A stretch of DNA of 64,000 bases from Polycladomyces zharkentensis (GTDB lineage Bacteria; Bacillota; Bacilli; Thermoactinomycetales; JIR-001), in assembly GCF_016938855.1 (NCBI RefSeq), contig NZ_JAFHAP010000002.1:62001-126000 (forward strand). The letters run 5' to 3'. Under the pieces are notes generated by a model. The model saw only the letters and a list, made by a program, of their open reading frames with translations, was not told the origin of the DNA and made no database searches. Shown here one piece after another: positions 18,061 through 26,579 of the stretch. Made by a program: the position numbers and the translations under genes. Every line of letters starts with the position of its first letter. Position 1 is the first letter of the stretch.

Positions 18061-18480
18061 GTGCCTGTTTTCAACTGCAGGGACGATAGACCGACAAGCA
18101 GAAATCACCGTAACCAATGTTCGTACATCATCTGCTCGGCCTTTGGGCAGTGAGGAGTATACCGCGGAGCCAAAAATGAGCGGGTTTCGGCTCCTCCTTT
18201 CGACAGTAGACGGTACACGTGCATATACGCAATATGGAAACGACGTGACGGATCATTACCCCGAACTGATTCTGTTGTCAGTGCCACAGGGAACAGTGTT
18301 AGCGGCGAATGGATCGTGACTGGTGACGGGGGTCGACCGGTTTTTGAAGCGGTTATCAGACGGTTGCAAACGAGGAAGCGGAAAAAGATTGAGCGACTTT
18401 CTCACCATCCCCCTGTTCAAAAGATGCCGGCTTTTCACACATTCAAAACCATATATTTCCATATTATCTAATGAAGTGGT
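18061..18480 (+). pseudogene. possible decayed gene, unrecognised
   Basis: Between yyaC's terminator and the hydrolase gene (17.68-18.59 kb) there is no intact gene. From about 18075 a plus frame without a start reads IDRQAEITVTNVRTSSARPL and continues as protein-like sequence (LLLSTVDGTRAYTQYG, ELILLSVPQGTVLAANGS) to a stop at 18318. After one frame change it seems to go on as GDGGRPVFEAVIRRLQTRKR. The balanced composition and the apparent continuation in another frame suggest a broken gene. I cannot name it. 17.68-18.06 kb shows nothing I can support. Confidence 0.3.
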
Positions 18481-18592
18481 TGGATCGCGACCACAAGCTA
18501 TGAACAGGGCATCGGATTATCCTGCCGGGGCATGCGGGCAATACTTCCGTTTTTCAAAGATCCGTTGGACAGACCGAATGGAGGGATTGCAA

Positions 18593-19342
18593 ATGGACTT
18601 GTATTACGAGGTTTACGGTAACGGAAAACCTGTCATTCTCCTTCACGGCGGCGGTGCTGATTTGCGAGATTGGACGTTTGTTGTACCTCTTCTGGCCAGA
18701 AACTATAAGGTGGTTGCTTTTGATGGACGCGGGGCTGGAAAGTCACCATCTCCTGTGGAACCGGCCAACTATGTTGAAGATTTGCGCGCACTACTTGATC
18801 ATCTGGAGATCGATAAGACCGCGCTTGTAGGTCACTCCTTGGGCGGTCAGATCGCGACGGATTTCGCCCTGACTTACCCCAAAAGGGTATCCGAACTTGT
18901 GTTGGTCTCACCCTCATTGTCAGGTTTTAGATTTTCTCAGGAGTTTGAAGAATGGATGCAACAAATCAATGCGGCCGCTCCAGATACGGAAAAGATGGTC
19001 GAGCTTTCGCTCAACTCTCCTTCGTATCGCGTGATCATGGCTGGTCCAAACCGGGATCTGATGATCCAAATGCTTCAACATCATATACAGCGGACATTTG
19101 AGTGGGCCACTTTCGAATCGGTTTGGCCACAGCCGCCAGCAATCGAAAGATTGGAAGGATTGACTGTCAAGACACTATTTATTATCGGCACAGAGGACCT
19201 GCCGGATCTCCATCGTGTTGCAGATTGCTTTCAACAAGTGCCAAATATCCGTTTCGTTGAGATCGCCGGTGCAGATCACAAAGTTACGCTTACCCACCCC
19301 GAGGAGCTGTATCGCCATATCACCCGTTTTATGGAGGAATGA
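18593..19342 (+). CDS. alpha/beta-fold hydrolase
   Basis: 249 residues. Classic alpha/beta hydrolase: oxyanion segment LLHGGGADLRDW near residue 20, nucleophile elbow VGHSLGGQIA with Ser near 84, an acid in IIGTEDLPDLH near 200, and the catalytic His in GADHKVTLTHPEE near 228. It resembles the esterase/chloroperoxidase/lactonase-like group; the substrate cannot be told. The ATG at 18593 has GGAGGG seven bases upstream. It stands alone, flanked on both sides by decayed DNA, which suggests a recent or mobile addition. Confidence 0.88.
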   Translation: MDLYYEVYGNGKPVILLHGGGADLRDWTFVVPLLARNYKVVAFDGRGAGKSPSPVEPANYVEDLRALLDHLEIDKTALVGHSLGGQIATDFALTYPKRVSELVLVSPSLSGFRFSQEFEEWMQQINAAAPDTEKMVELSLNSPSYRVIMAGPNRDLMIQMLQHHIQRTFEWATFESVWPQPPAIERLEGLTVKTLFIIGTEDLPDLHRVADCFQQVPNIRFVEIAGADHKVTLTHPEELYRHITRFMEE

Positions 19343-19515
19343 AGCCTGCCACGGCACGGCATAACGTCTCTTGGATTTCCGAAACCGCCCCGGAATTTCG
19401 GCCTCTGACGGGTCTCAAATCAAATTGCCAAGCCACCGGTCCTGATCAACCCGTATCTTCGTAATGCCAACCGGCTCGTGGATCATGGGGCGAAGCGTAA
19501 TCAGGTAATCAATCA

Positions 19516-19762
19516 CTATTGGAGCATCAATCTGATTTGGGTATGAAGCATCGCATCTGCTGTGCAATGATAAACAACTTCATAACCTTTGGCCATTTTT
19601 CCAATCGCAGTCGAATGAGAAAAGCCGATCCTAACGACTTTAACCCCCAAACTCTCCAAAAATGTTGTGTCGCTCGTATCGTGACAGCTGCCGTTACGTG
19701 ATGTCCATCCAAATGTGATCATTCAACAACATGACCTCCAATAAAACCGGTCCTCCAAAAAC
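19516..19762 (-). pseudogene. remnant of an NAD-dependent epimerase/dehydratase N-terminus
   Basis: Reading the minus strand with two frame changes gives TGFIGGHVV, then GHHVTA, then TSDTTFLESLGVKVVRI and KGYEVVYHCTADAM. These line up in order with the start of extended SDR epimerases: TGxxGF(I/L)GxxVV, GHxVxxLVR, LESLGVxVVRGDLxD and GxDVVYHxAA. The later catalytic YxxxK region is absent, so it is a truncated, frameshifted gene. The rest of 19.34-19.85 kb is featureless. Confidence 0.65.
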
Positions 19763-19853
19763 AATTGCTTTCATTTCTTATCTTGAAATATAGGAATTCT
19801 TGGTTTCTATCCTTCGGTCCAGTAACCATATCGAATAACCACTTTGCGTTTTT

Positions 19854-19904
19854 GTAAAAAACCATCTGTACCCCGTCAGGTGACGGAAGTACAGATGGTT
19901 TTTC
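19854..19904. terminator. strong bidirectional hairpin terminator
   Basis: AAAACCATCTGTAC and GTACAGATGGTTTT form a 14-base stem around a loop that itself contains CCGTCA/TGACGG. A/T runs on both sides let it work for either strand; it lies just after the stop of the DUF4446 gene. Confidence 0.85.
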
Positions 19905-19913
19905 CCTTGATCC

Positions 19914-20453
19914 TCATTTTCCATCGTTCACTTTTTTTCCTGTCAACACAGCGGTGTCTTCCTCTTTATTCCCGTTTAGCGCACGATGGATTGCTTGTCG
20001 TTCTTCGGAAGAAAGTGGATAAGAAGACTCCCCTTCTACGATTGGCTTCGCGTAAATATAGGACGGATTATGATGGCTGAACAAACTGCTGATCACCACA
20101 CCGTTCCCCTGTTCATCCAGCATGGCCAATGAAAAACTCATGTCAGTCGCACTCTCTCCCATGGCATTGTAACGTACCAATCCCATACGTCCTTTGAGGG
20201 AAGCGAGTGTCTGATCAATCCGTTTGAGATAGAACAGCAACTGTTCCCCATCTACCTTGCCGGATTCCAACAGGGCGGAAATGGAATCGGCATGCTGGAA
20301 ATAACGGTACAACTTACGCCATCTGCGCTTTTGAAGTGAGAAACGAATCCATCCGATCAACAAAAGAAGGAACAATACCACTTGTCCAATCAATACACCC
20401 ATGATCCAGGTGGCAGGATCCTGATGTATCCACCTGATCCATTGTTCCAACAT
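19914..20453 (-). CDS. DUF4446 membrane-anchored protein (YyaB-type)
   Basis: 179 residues. One N-terminal membrane span (about 15-40, WIMGVLIGQVVLFLLLLIGW) is followed by a helical region and a compact domain containing RMGLVRYNAMGESATDMSFS and LDEQGNGVVISSL, the DUF4446 core. Found beside parB/parA in many Bacillales; function unknown. The ATG at 20453 has AGGAGG seven bases upstream, so the longer frame to 20498 is not used. Confidence 0.85.
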   Translation of the reverse strand: MLEQWIRWIHQDPATWIMGVLIGQVVLFLLLLIGWIRFSLQKRRWRKLYRYFQHADSISALLESGKVDGEQLLFYLKRIDQTLASLKGRMGLVRYNAMGESATDMSFSLAMLDEQGNGVVISSLFSHHNPSYIYAKPIVEGESSYPLSSEERQAIHRALNGNKEEDTAVLTGKKVNDGK

Positions 20454-20509
20454 GGTTGAATCCTCCTGTCTTTCCCTTTCCATCATGAACATCAGCAATG
20501 ATAACCATT

Positions 20510-21652
20510 TTACAACAATGTCTCTCGGATCTCACGAAGTGCCGCCAGCAGGTCGTCGATATCCTTCTCGCGGTTGAAGTAACCCGGGCTGACGCGAACT
20601 GTTCCGGTTTTATCCGTTCCCAAACTACGGTGAGCCAATGCCGCACAATGAAAACCCGCACGTACGGCGATTTCGAAATGTTGATCCAGGATACCGGCCA
20701 CCGTCAAACTGTCCACACCTTCTATATTAAAAGAGGTAACCGGTAATAAGGAATCTTCGGGTCCGTAAACCTGGACCCCGTCCATTTCCCGTAAGCCCGA
20801 CCGCAACCGATCGTTCAACGCCATCTCCCGGCGGTGAATGGTGTCCAAGCCGGTTTGCGTGACAAAACGAACCCCGGCCTCCAATCCTGCGATCCCGGGT
20901 GTATTGGGTGTTCCGCTCTCAAACCCCTCCGGGCGAGCCGAAGGGTGTTCCAACGATTCGGAACGACTGCCTGTTCCTCCCTGAATCCAAGGTACCATCC
21001 TGACATCGGGATGTACGTACAATCCTCCCGTTCCCTGTGGGCCAAACAATCCTTTATGACCGGGAAACGCCAACAGATGGATGTTCATCGCTTCCACGTC
21101 AATGGGCAGCACACCCGCTGTTTGTGCCGCATCCACCAAAAGAAGAACGCCGTGTTTGACGGCGATGGCACCAATCTCTTCGATAGGCAGGACGGCACCG
21201 GTCACATTGGAACCGTGTGTCATCGCGATCAGACGGGTATCCGGCGTCAATGCTTCTTCCACTGAAAGCGGCTCCACCGTTCCTTGTCGAGAGGGTGGGA
21301 CAACGGTGACACGAATCCCGCGTTCCTTTTTCAGTGCCTCCAACGGACGTGCCATCGCGTTATGCTCCCAGGGAGAGGTCACCACATGATCCCCCGGTTG
21401 CAGCAAACCTTTCAGCGCTTGATTGATCGCTTGCGTTGCATTTGCGTAAAAAAACAGGTTTCGCGGGTCCCGAATCCCAAACAAATCAGCCAAGGCTCTG
21501 CGGGCTTTGGCCAACACTGCTCCCGCCTGCACCGACAGCCGGTGCCCTCCTCTGCCGGGATTGGCACCCAGCCGATCAATGCAATCTTTTACCGCCTCCG
21601 AAACCCCTTCAGGTTTCGGCCAAGTCGTGGCGGCATTATCCAGATAAATCAT
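20510..21652 (-). CDS. aminotransferase class V / cysteine desulfurase family protein
   Basis: 380 residues. A PLP-dependent NifS/Csd-like enzyme: N-terminus MIYLDNAATTWPKP, cofactor Asp/His region LLVDAAQTAGV near residue 178, and the Schiff-base Lys in AFPGHKGLFGPQGTGG near 205. A C-terminal cysteine (FHCAALAHR) fits the sulfur-acceptor loop. It likely releases sulfur from cysteine (or selenocysteine), feeding Fe-S or thio-modification. The ATG at 21652 gives the family-standard start; it follows a GGAGTGG region. It is in the same direction as parA-parB. Confidence 0.9.
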   Translation of the reverse strand: MIYLDNAATTWPKPEGVSEAVKDCIDRLGANPGRGGHRLSVQAGAVLAKARRALADLFGIRDPRNLFFYANATQAINQALKGLLQPGDHVVTSPWEHNAMARPLEALKKERGIRVTVVPPSRQGTVEPLSVEEALTPDTRLIAMTHGSNVTGAVLPIEEIGAIAVKHGVLLLVDAAQTAGVLPIDVEAMNIHLLAFPGHKGLFGPQGTGGLYVHPDVRMVPWIQGGTGSRSESLEHPSARPEGFESGTPNTPGIAGLEAGVRFVTQTGLDTIHRREMALNDRLRSGLREMDGVQVYGPEDSLLPVTSFNIEGVDSLTVAGILDQHFEIAVRAGFHCAALAHRSLGTDKTGTVRVSPGYFNREKDIDDLLAALREIRETLL

Positions 21653-21688
21653 TTCCCACCACTCCAATGCCGATGAACCCTATTCTCA

Positions 21689-21970
21689 TTATACTATGTC
21701 CGGGGGAAGTCGGTCCCGCTTGCCTTTTGGCGTCACCCCCCGCAACTGGTTGCGGGCTTTGTCCATCCCCTCTTCCAATCCGTGAGCCAATTGAATTTGT
21801 CCATCCGTGATACGAGTCAATCCGTTGCTCAAACGATCGGTACCTTCATCCAGTTGGAAAAGTCTGCCCGTGTTGCGGGCGAAATCCGTATCCCGCTCAT
21901 GCCGGCGGGATGATCTTTCCCTAAGGTTGCCCACAGGAAAATGATCACCCTTCTCTTTACGGACTTTCAC
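21689..21970 (-). CDS. doubtful small hypothetical protein
   Basis: A 93-residue GTG-started frame between parB and the desulfurase-like gene. The middle (LDEGTDRLSNGLTRITDGQIQ) has a heptad-like pattern as in phage/toxin spacer coiled coils, but the ends are very basic and there is no good ribosome site. It may be real, a fragment, or chance. No family recognised. If it is not coding, the 21.65-22.00 kb gap holds nothing else. Confidence 0.3.
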   Translation of the reverse strand: MKVRKEKGDHFPVGNLRERSSRRHERDTDFARNTGRLFQLDEGTDRLSNGLTRITDGQIQLAHGLEEGMDKARNQLRGVTPKGKRDRLPPDIV

Positions 21971-22003
21971 CCTTACGAAAGACAGGTTTGTCCTTTTTGA
22001 TCC

Positions 22004-22861
22004 TCAATCTTGCCATGATTCTCCTTGAAGGAATTCAATCAACCGTTCCAGTTCCCGTTCCGAATAATACTCAATCTCAATTTTGCCTTTTCGTTTTCCC
22101 TGCCGGATCCGAACGGGCGTGTTCAACGATTCCCGCAACAGTTCTTCATAACGCTTGTATGGGGAATGAAATTCCGTCTTTTCTTTTTTCTTTTTCGGCT
22201 TTACCTGTTGAACGTGTTGTACCCATTCCTCCAGCTGTCGTACACTGGCTCCTTCCTTTTTCACCTTTTCGGCCAATTTCTTCTGCAGCTCCCGGTCTTT
22301 CAATCCCAATAACGCCCGTGCGTGACCCATGGTCAATGTTCCACGTGAAACATCCTCTTGAATTTCTGGGGGCAATTGCAGTAACCGGAGAAAGTTGGTC
22401 ACATGCGGACGACTCTTCCCAACCCTCGCGGCCAGCTCTTCCTGTGTCAGTGAAAAATGCGTCATCAATTTCTGGTATGCCATCGCCACTTCCAGCGGGT
22501 TCAAATCCTCCCGCTGTAAGTTCTCGATCAGCGCAATCTCCATCATTCGATCATCGGAAAACTCGCGGACCACTACGGGAACTTTGCTTAATCCCGCTTC
22601 TTTCGCGGCACGAAATCGCCGTTCGCCTGCTACGATTTCATACCCTCGAATGCTTTTACGTACGACAATCGGTTGAACGATGCCGTGTTCCTTGATCGAG
22701 GAAACCAACTCCTGCAATGCTTCTGGATCAAAATGTTTGCGCGGTTGATAGGGATTGGGACGCAACTCCTCCAACGGTACTTCATTGACCGCATCGGATT
22801 CCTGGACATCAATGTCTGGTAATAATGCTCCCAGCCCCTTTCCCAGACGTTTACCGCTCAC
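22004..22861 (-). CDS. parB: chromosome partition protein ParB/Spo0J
   Basis: 285 residues. A CTP-dependent DNA clamp that loads at parS and spreads. Domains: N-terminal ParB CTPase region with GERRFRAAKEAG near residue 78, a helix-turn-helix domain (LTQEELAARVGKSRPHVTNF) near 135-170, and a C-terminal dimer domain. An 11-base overlap with the upstream parA shows one operon. A perfect parS lies inside this gene, as in B. subtilis. ParB with ParA controls origin segregation and, via DnaA, initiation and sporulation. Confidence 0.97.
   Translation of the reverse strand: MSGKRLGKGLGALLPDIDVQESDAVNEVPLEELRPNPYQPRKHFDPEALQELVSSIKEHGIVQPIVVRKSIRGYEIVAGERRFRAAKEAGLSKVPVVVREFSDDRMMEIALIENLQREDLNPLEVAMAYQKLMTHFSLTQEELAARVGKSRPHVTNFLRLLQLPPEIQEDVSRGTLTMGHARALLGLKDRELQKKLAEKVKKEGASVRQLEEWVQHVQQVKPKKKKEKTEFHSPYKRYEELLRESLNTPVRIRQGKRKGKIEIEYYSERELERLIEFLQGESWQD
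22337..22352. promoter_or_regulatory. parS site inside parB
   Basis: TGTTCCACGTGAAACA, an exact match to the 16-base parS consensus recognised by Spo0J/ParB. Its position inside parB copies B. subtilis. Confidence 0.95.
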
Positions 22862-23615
22862 GTCCGATCACTTCCTTTGCCAACTGAATGTAACACTCCG
22901 CCCCTTTGGAACGCGGATCGTATGTAACGATCGGTTTCCCGTGACTGGGCGCTTCACTTACCCGTACATTTCGCGGGATGACCACGTCATACACTTTGTG
23001 CTGAAAATATTTCTTCACTTCCTCCATCACTTGAACGGACAAATTGGTCCGACCGTCAAACATCGTCAGCAACACCCCTTCGATCTCCAATTGCTTGTTC
23101 AGGTGTTTCTGAACGATGCGGATCGTGTTCAGCAGTTGCCCCAAACCTTCCAGTGCGTAATATTCACATTGGATCGGGATCAGTACCGAATCGGCCGCCG
23201 TCAAGGAATTGACCGTTAGAACCCCCAGAGACGGCGGACAGTCGATCAACAGATAATCATATTGTTCCCGTACCTGCTGCAATGCCCGCTTCAAGCGCAT
23301 CTCCCTGGAGATCACCTGCACCAGCTCGATTTCCGCACCTGCCAACTGAATCGTGGCCGGCAACACATGCAGTCCTTTGATCGCGGTGGAGCGGATCGCA
23401 TCGGCCGGTGGAACATCGTTGATCAACACGTCGTAGATGCAATGTTTGAGATCAGCCTTGTTGATCCCCAACCCGCTCGTTGTGTTTCCCTGCGGATCGA
23501 TATCAATGATTAACACTTTTTTCCCCGCCATTGCCAGCCCCGCACCCAAGTTGATCGATGTCGTCGTCTTCCCGACTCCCCCTTTTTGATTGGCAATCGC
23601 GATGATTCTCCCCAT
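22851..23615 (-). CDS. parA: chromosome partition ATPase ParA/Soj
   Basis: 254 residues. A deviant Walker-A ATPase (IANQKGGVGKTTTSIN) with Walker A' and B segments (DYLLIDCPPSLG). ATP-bound dimers bind DNA and DnaA, monomers inhibit DnaA; ParB stimulates hydrolysis. The short N-terminus means this is the chromosomal type with no extra HTH. It is followed directly by parB with an 11-base overlap. A GGTGAAAAC ribosome region precedes the ATG at 23615. Confidence 0.97.
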   Translation of the reverse strand: MGRIIAIANQKGGVGKTTTSINLGAGLAMAGKKVLIIDIDPQGNTTSGLGINKADLKHCIYDVLINDVPPADAIRSTAIKGLHVLPATIQLAGAEIELVQVISREMRLKRALQQVREQYDYLLIDCPPSLGVLTVNSLTAADSVLIPIQCEYYALEGLGQLLNTIRIVQKHLNKQLEIEGVLLTMFDGRTNLSVQVMEEVKKYFQHKVYDVVIPRNVRVSEAPSHGKPIVTYDPRSKGAECYIQLAKEVIGRER

Positions 23616-23704
23616 GTTTTCACCTCATTTGCTCCGTTGTACTCATCGCGCGGGTACCTTCCTCTTTTATGTAACACCCTTTCTTTCCTTTGATCAAGTG
23701 AACA

Positions 23705-24532
23705 TTACTTCTGGCCTCCCTTGGGAATCCGAATCACCAACTCGTAGTAGTGCTCAGTGTCGTTCTCGTCTGCCAGAACGGTCATCCCGGTTTGTTTCAC
23801 CATGTCCAACGATTGACGAATGGTGTTCAGTGCGATCCGGACATCCCGCGAGACGGCCCGCTTACGGGGCTTTTTGGGGGGATTCTCCTTTTCCAGCAAC
23901 TTTTTCACACGTTCTTCCGTTTGCTTGACGTTCCATTCTTTTTCAATGATCTCCCGCAACAGGCGAACCTGCATTTCTTCATCCCGCAATGCTAACAGCG
24001 CACGGGCATGCCGTTCCGTTACTTTTCTCTTGAGCAACGCATCTTTCACTTGTTCCGGCAACTGCAACAGGCGCAATTTATTGGCGATTGTGGATTGCCC
24101 TTTCCCCAAACGCTGTGCCAGACTTTCCTGTGTGAGACCATGCAGCTCGATCAACTTTTGATAGGCCATCGCCTCCTCGATCACCGTCAACCCTTCCCGT
24201 TGCAGGTTTTCGATGAGGGAGGCTGATGCCGCCTGTGCATCGCTCATTTCCCTTACGATGGCGGGGATGGTCCGCATGCCCAACTTTTTTACCGCCCGCC
24301 ACCGGCGTTCCCCGGCGATCAGCTCATAACCGTTTTTCACCCGCCGTAACACCACAGGTTGAATCACACCATGGGTTTGAATGGTTTGGCACAACTCGTC
24401 GATCCGTTCGTCGTCAAAAACCGCACGCGGTTGATAAGGACTGGGCTGAATCGTATCAACGGGAATTTGCTTGACCTCTTCCTGTTCCTCTTTGTCCACC
24501 AAACCGAATAAGCGAGAGAAAGGTTCTCTCAT
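23705..24532 (-). CDS. noc: nucleoid occlusion protein Noc
   Basis: 275 residues. A ParB paralogue: [19 protein letters not shown] near residue 32, [12 protein letters not shown] near 82, and an HTH ([20 protein letters not shown]) near 140. The start [19 protein letters not shown] is the amphipathic membrane-targeting helix that separates Noc from ParB. It binds NBS palindromes and blocks division over the chromosome. Start 24532 (ATG after TAGGTGGTG) is preferred to 24547 since it begins with that helix. It lies next to parA, but a rightward inserted gene block now follows its promoter side instead of rsmG. Confidence 0.95.
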   Translation of the reverse strand: MREPFSRLFGLVDKEEQEEVKQIPVDTIQPSPYQPRAVFDDERIDELCQTIQTHGVIQPVVLRRVKNGYELIAGERRWRAVKKLGMRTIPAIVREMSDAQAASASLIENLQREGLTVIEEAMAYQKLIELHGLTQESLAQRLGKGQSTIANKLRLLQLPEQVKDALLKRKVTERHARALLALRDEEMQVRLLREIIEKEWNVKQTEERVKKLLEKENPPKKPRKRAVSRDVRIALNTIRQSLDMVKQTGMTVLADENDTEHYYELVIRIPKGGQK

Positions 24533-24753
24533 TTCGTTGAACACCACCTAGCATCAACTCATAAACTTGCCGAAGGGCCACTATGTTTCTATTCGAGGAT
24601 TCAACGCTGTCCCCCTTCTTGACAAATCCCGATTGACGTAAACGGCTCCCTTTCTCGGAGCGGTTTATTGCATAACCATACATACTCCAGGTGTGGCCGT
24701 TCATTCCATCAAAGGGGGATGATTTCCTGGATGAGCGGAAGAACTGAAAGACG

Positions 24754-25033
24754 CGAGCAATTTTCTCCAGGGCATGTCTGGTGAATACTGTCCACATTGC
24801 TTTCCCGGCTCGTTCCACCTCCGCCCTGCAGGGAAGCAGATGATGACCACTCCGACCCGGTCAGCGCAGGACGCGGGCAAAGTACGCTTCGCTTTGAGGA
24901 AATTGCCCGCGATTTCAATCCTGCGCTTCCCGAGCCTTCGCTCAGTCAGGGCTTGGTAAGTCACTCTCCTGGGAAAACATTTCTCCCTTAGAGAATGAAC
25001 AGACACGCCCTGGAAAAACATACTTGCCGCGCA
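24754..25033. repeat. dispersed intergenic repeat, copy 3 (longest)
   Basis: About 280 bases in the gap between noc and the actin-like gene. The ends are imperfect inverted repeats: CCAGGGCATGTCTGGTGAAT at the left and, reverse-complemented, CCAGGGCGTGTCTGTTCATT at the right. The centre has a GCGGGCAA/TTGCCCGC hairpin. Related copies lie near 5.4, 9.5, 30.5 and 40 kb. There is no credible reading frame, so it is likely a non-autonomous (MITE-like) element. To its left, 24.55-24.75 kb has only a segment later found copied at 57.2 kb. Confidence 0.65.
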
Positions 25034-25059
25034 GGGGATGCCAGGGTTCACGGCCAAAA

Positions 25060-25075
25060 TGTTTCACGTGGAACA
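25060..25075. promoter_or_regulatory. second parS site, upstream of the actin-like gene
   Basis: TGTTTCACGTGGAACA is the exact reverse complement of the parS in parB. It lies 135 bases before the actin-like gene and directly beyond repeat copy 3. Confidence 0.93.
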
Positions 25076-25123
25076 TTCCGAAAATACACGCGATCTCATT
25101 CATCGATTTGTTCCCAAACTCAG

Positions 25124-25153
25124 TTGACCCTCATCCATCCTGATTGATAGAAT
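25124..25153 (+). promoter_or_regulatory. sigma-A promoter of the actin-like gene
   Basis: TTGACC (25124-25129) and TAGAAT (25148-25153) with an 18-base spacer, about 40 bases before the start codon. Only about 50 bases separate it from the parS site, so spreading ParB could repress it. Confidence 0.65.
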
Positions 25154-25194
25154 CGATTATAGGAATTTTTCTTTCTATTATGGGAGGAGACTTT

Positions 25195-26370
25195 ATGAGC
25201 GCACCGGTATATATCGGGAATGACCAAGGTTATTACGGCACCAAAGTAGTGAGTCGGCAAGGAGACAAGTTCTACAAACTCTTTATTCGCAACATGGTGG
25301 TACCCAACCGGGTCGGAGAAATTACATACAACAACGATCCACACAACATCATTTATCGCGAAAAAGACGGGGATCGTGAATGGTTCTGCGGCAAATTGGC
25401 CATCGAACAGTCTGGCGATGACGAATTGTTTGACTCACATGAACGGCGTTTGTTCAGTCCGACCTGGTTCCGGGAAAAAGAATACCTGATTATGTTCCGT
25501 GTCAGCACCGGTTTGATGCTGCAAGGGAACACGGAGCCGATCATCTCGGTAGCGCTGCCCACCGACAGCTATATTGACTACAAAGAGGAATTGAAACGCC
25601 GGTTGATTGGAAAACACAGTTTTGAAATCAAGCAAGGTAACCTCCCCTTCCGTCGGATCGAATTTGAAGTGAAACGGGAAAACCTCTATGTGATCAGCCA
25701 GCCGATGGCGACGCTGTTCCACATCGCATTGGACCGCGACGGTCAACTGCTGAACGAGGATCTTTTTATCCAAAAAGTGAGCATCAACGACCTCGGCTTC
25801 GGCACTTCGGACATTGAAACCCTGCATGGCGAAACGATCATCAAACGGCAAAGCTTCACTTCTCGTCATGCGATGTTGAACGTGTACCACCTGTTGTCCA
25901 AACGCCTTCTTGAGTTTACCCGTGACGTGGACCCGGACGGAAACGGTAAAGAGTACCCGATCTGGAGCCTGAACCGGGTGATTCGATCCGGTGAAATCAG
26001 CTTCAAAGGAAAAGTGTACGACGTCTCCGAAATCGTACAAAAAAGCATTTCCGAAGTGGGGAACGCACTGGTGGACGAAGTATGGCATCGTCTGGACTAC
26101 GGTGACGACATCACCTACATCATCCTGACCGGTGGTGCCTCCATCCCCTTCAAACCGTTTTACCGCGAACGGTTTGGAGACAAATTGATTTTTGCCCAAG
26201 ACTACGGAATCGAAGCACAGTTTGCCAACGCTTTCGGCCTGTGCAAGTTCTCGCAATCCAAATCGCGTACCGTCCCGACCGAAAACATTCAAGAAGCCGC
26301 CGCCACCATTCAAGAAGAATTTTCGGTGCCGGCCTCCGTTCAAGAACAGTTGTCCCACGACAACGATTAA
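25195..26370 (+). CDS. actin-like ParM/Alp-type filament protein
   Basis: 391 residues. Actin-fold signatures in order: phosphate-1 region IGNDQGYYGTKVV at residues about 7-19, phosphate-2 SINDLGFGTSDIETL near 200, and the adenosine motif YIILTGGASIPF near 320. This is the ParM/StbA/Alp group that builds ATP-driven filaments to segregate plasmids. The ATG at 25195 follows GGGAGGAG. No ParR-like adaptor is adjacent; a 454-residue unusual protein follows after 209 bases. Fragments of this gene occur at 57.28-57.36 kb. A chromosomal partition, cell-shape or phage-derived role are all possible. Confidence 0.85.
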   Translation: MSAPVYIGNDQGYYGTKVVSRQGDKFYKLFIRNMVVPNRVGEITYNNDPHNIIYREKDGDREWFCGKLAIEQSGDDELFDSHERRLFSPTWFREKEYLIMFRVSTGLMLQGNTEPIISVALPTDSYIDYKEELKRRLIGKHSFEIKQGNLPFRRIEFEVKRENLYVISQPMATLFHIALDRDGQLLNEDLFIQKVSINDLGFGTSDIETLHGETIIKRQSFTSRHAMLNVYHLLSKRLLEFTRDVDPDGNGKEYPIWSLNRVIRSGEISFKGKVYDVSEIVQKSISEVGNALVDEVWHRLDYGDDITYIILTGGASIPFKPFYRERFGDKLIFAQDYGIEAQFANAFGLCKFSQSKSRTVPTENIQEAAATIQEEFSVPASVQEQLSHDND

Positions 26371-26393
26371 TCTCTCCACAAACGCATTTCGCC

Positions 26394-26415
26394 ACCCCCA
26401 GGGAGACCTGGGGGA
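26394..26415 (+). terminator. hairpin after the actin-like gene
   Basis: CCCCCAGG and CCTGGGGG enclose four bases 24 bases after the stop; the T-rich stretch downstream is loose. It likely separates the actin-like gene from the next gene. The remaining gap to 26.58 kb has nothing else. Confidence 0.5.
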
Positions 26416-26579
26416 TTGGCTATTTTCTTCTCATTTCAACCGCAGTATTTGTCGAAAAAAACCGTCGAACGTATGTCAGATCGTCGAAAATAACGGATGG
26501 AATGGATTGGGTTGGATTGGATCGGATCGTGCAAAGGTGATACGTGTTCGGTAAGCGAATCAACGAAGGAGGAGGCAAC

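Noticed and set aside
24600-25050. Open frames inside the repeat upstream of the actin-like gene as a possible ParR adaptor
   Set aside because: No ribosome sites, low-complexity translations, and the DNA is a repeat found in other gaps.
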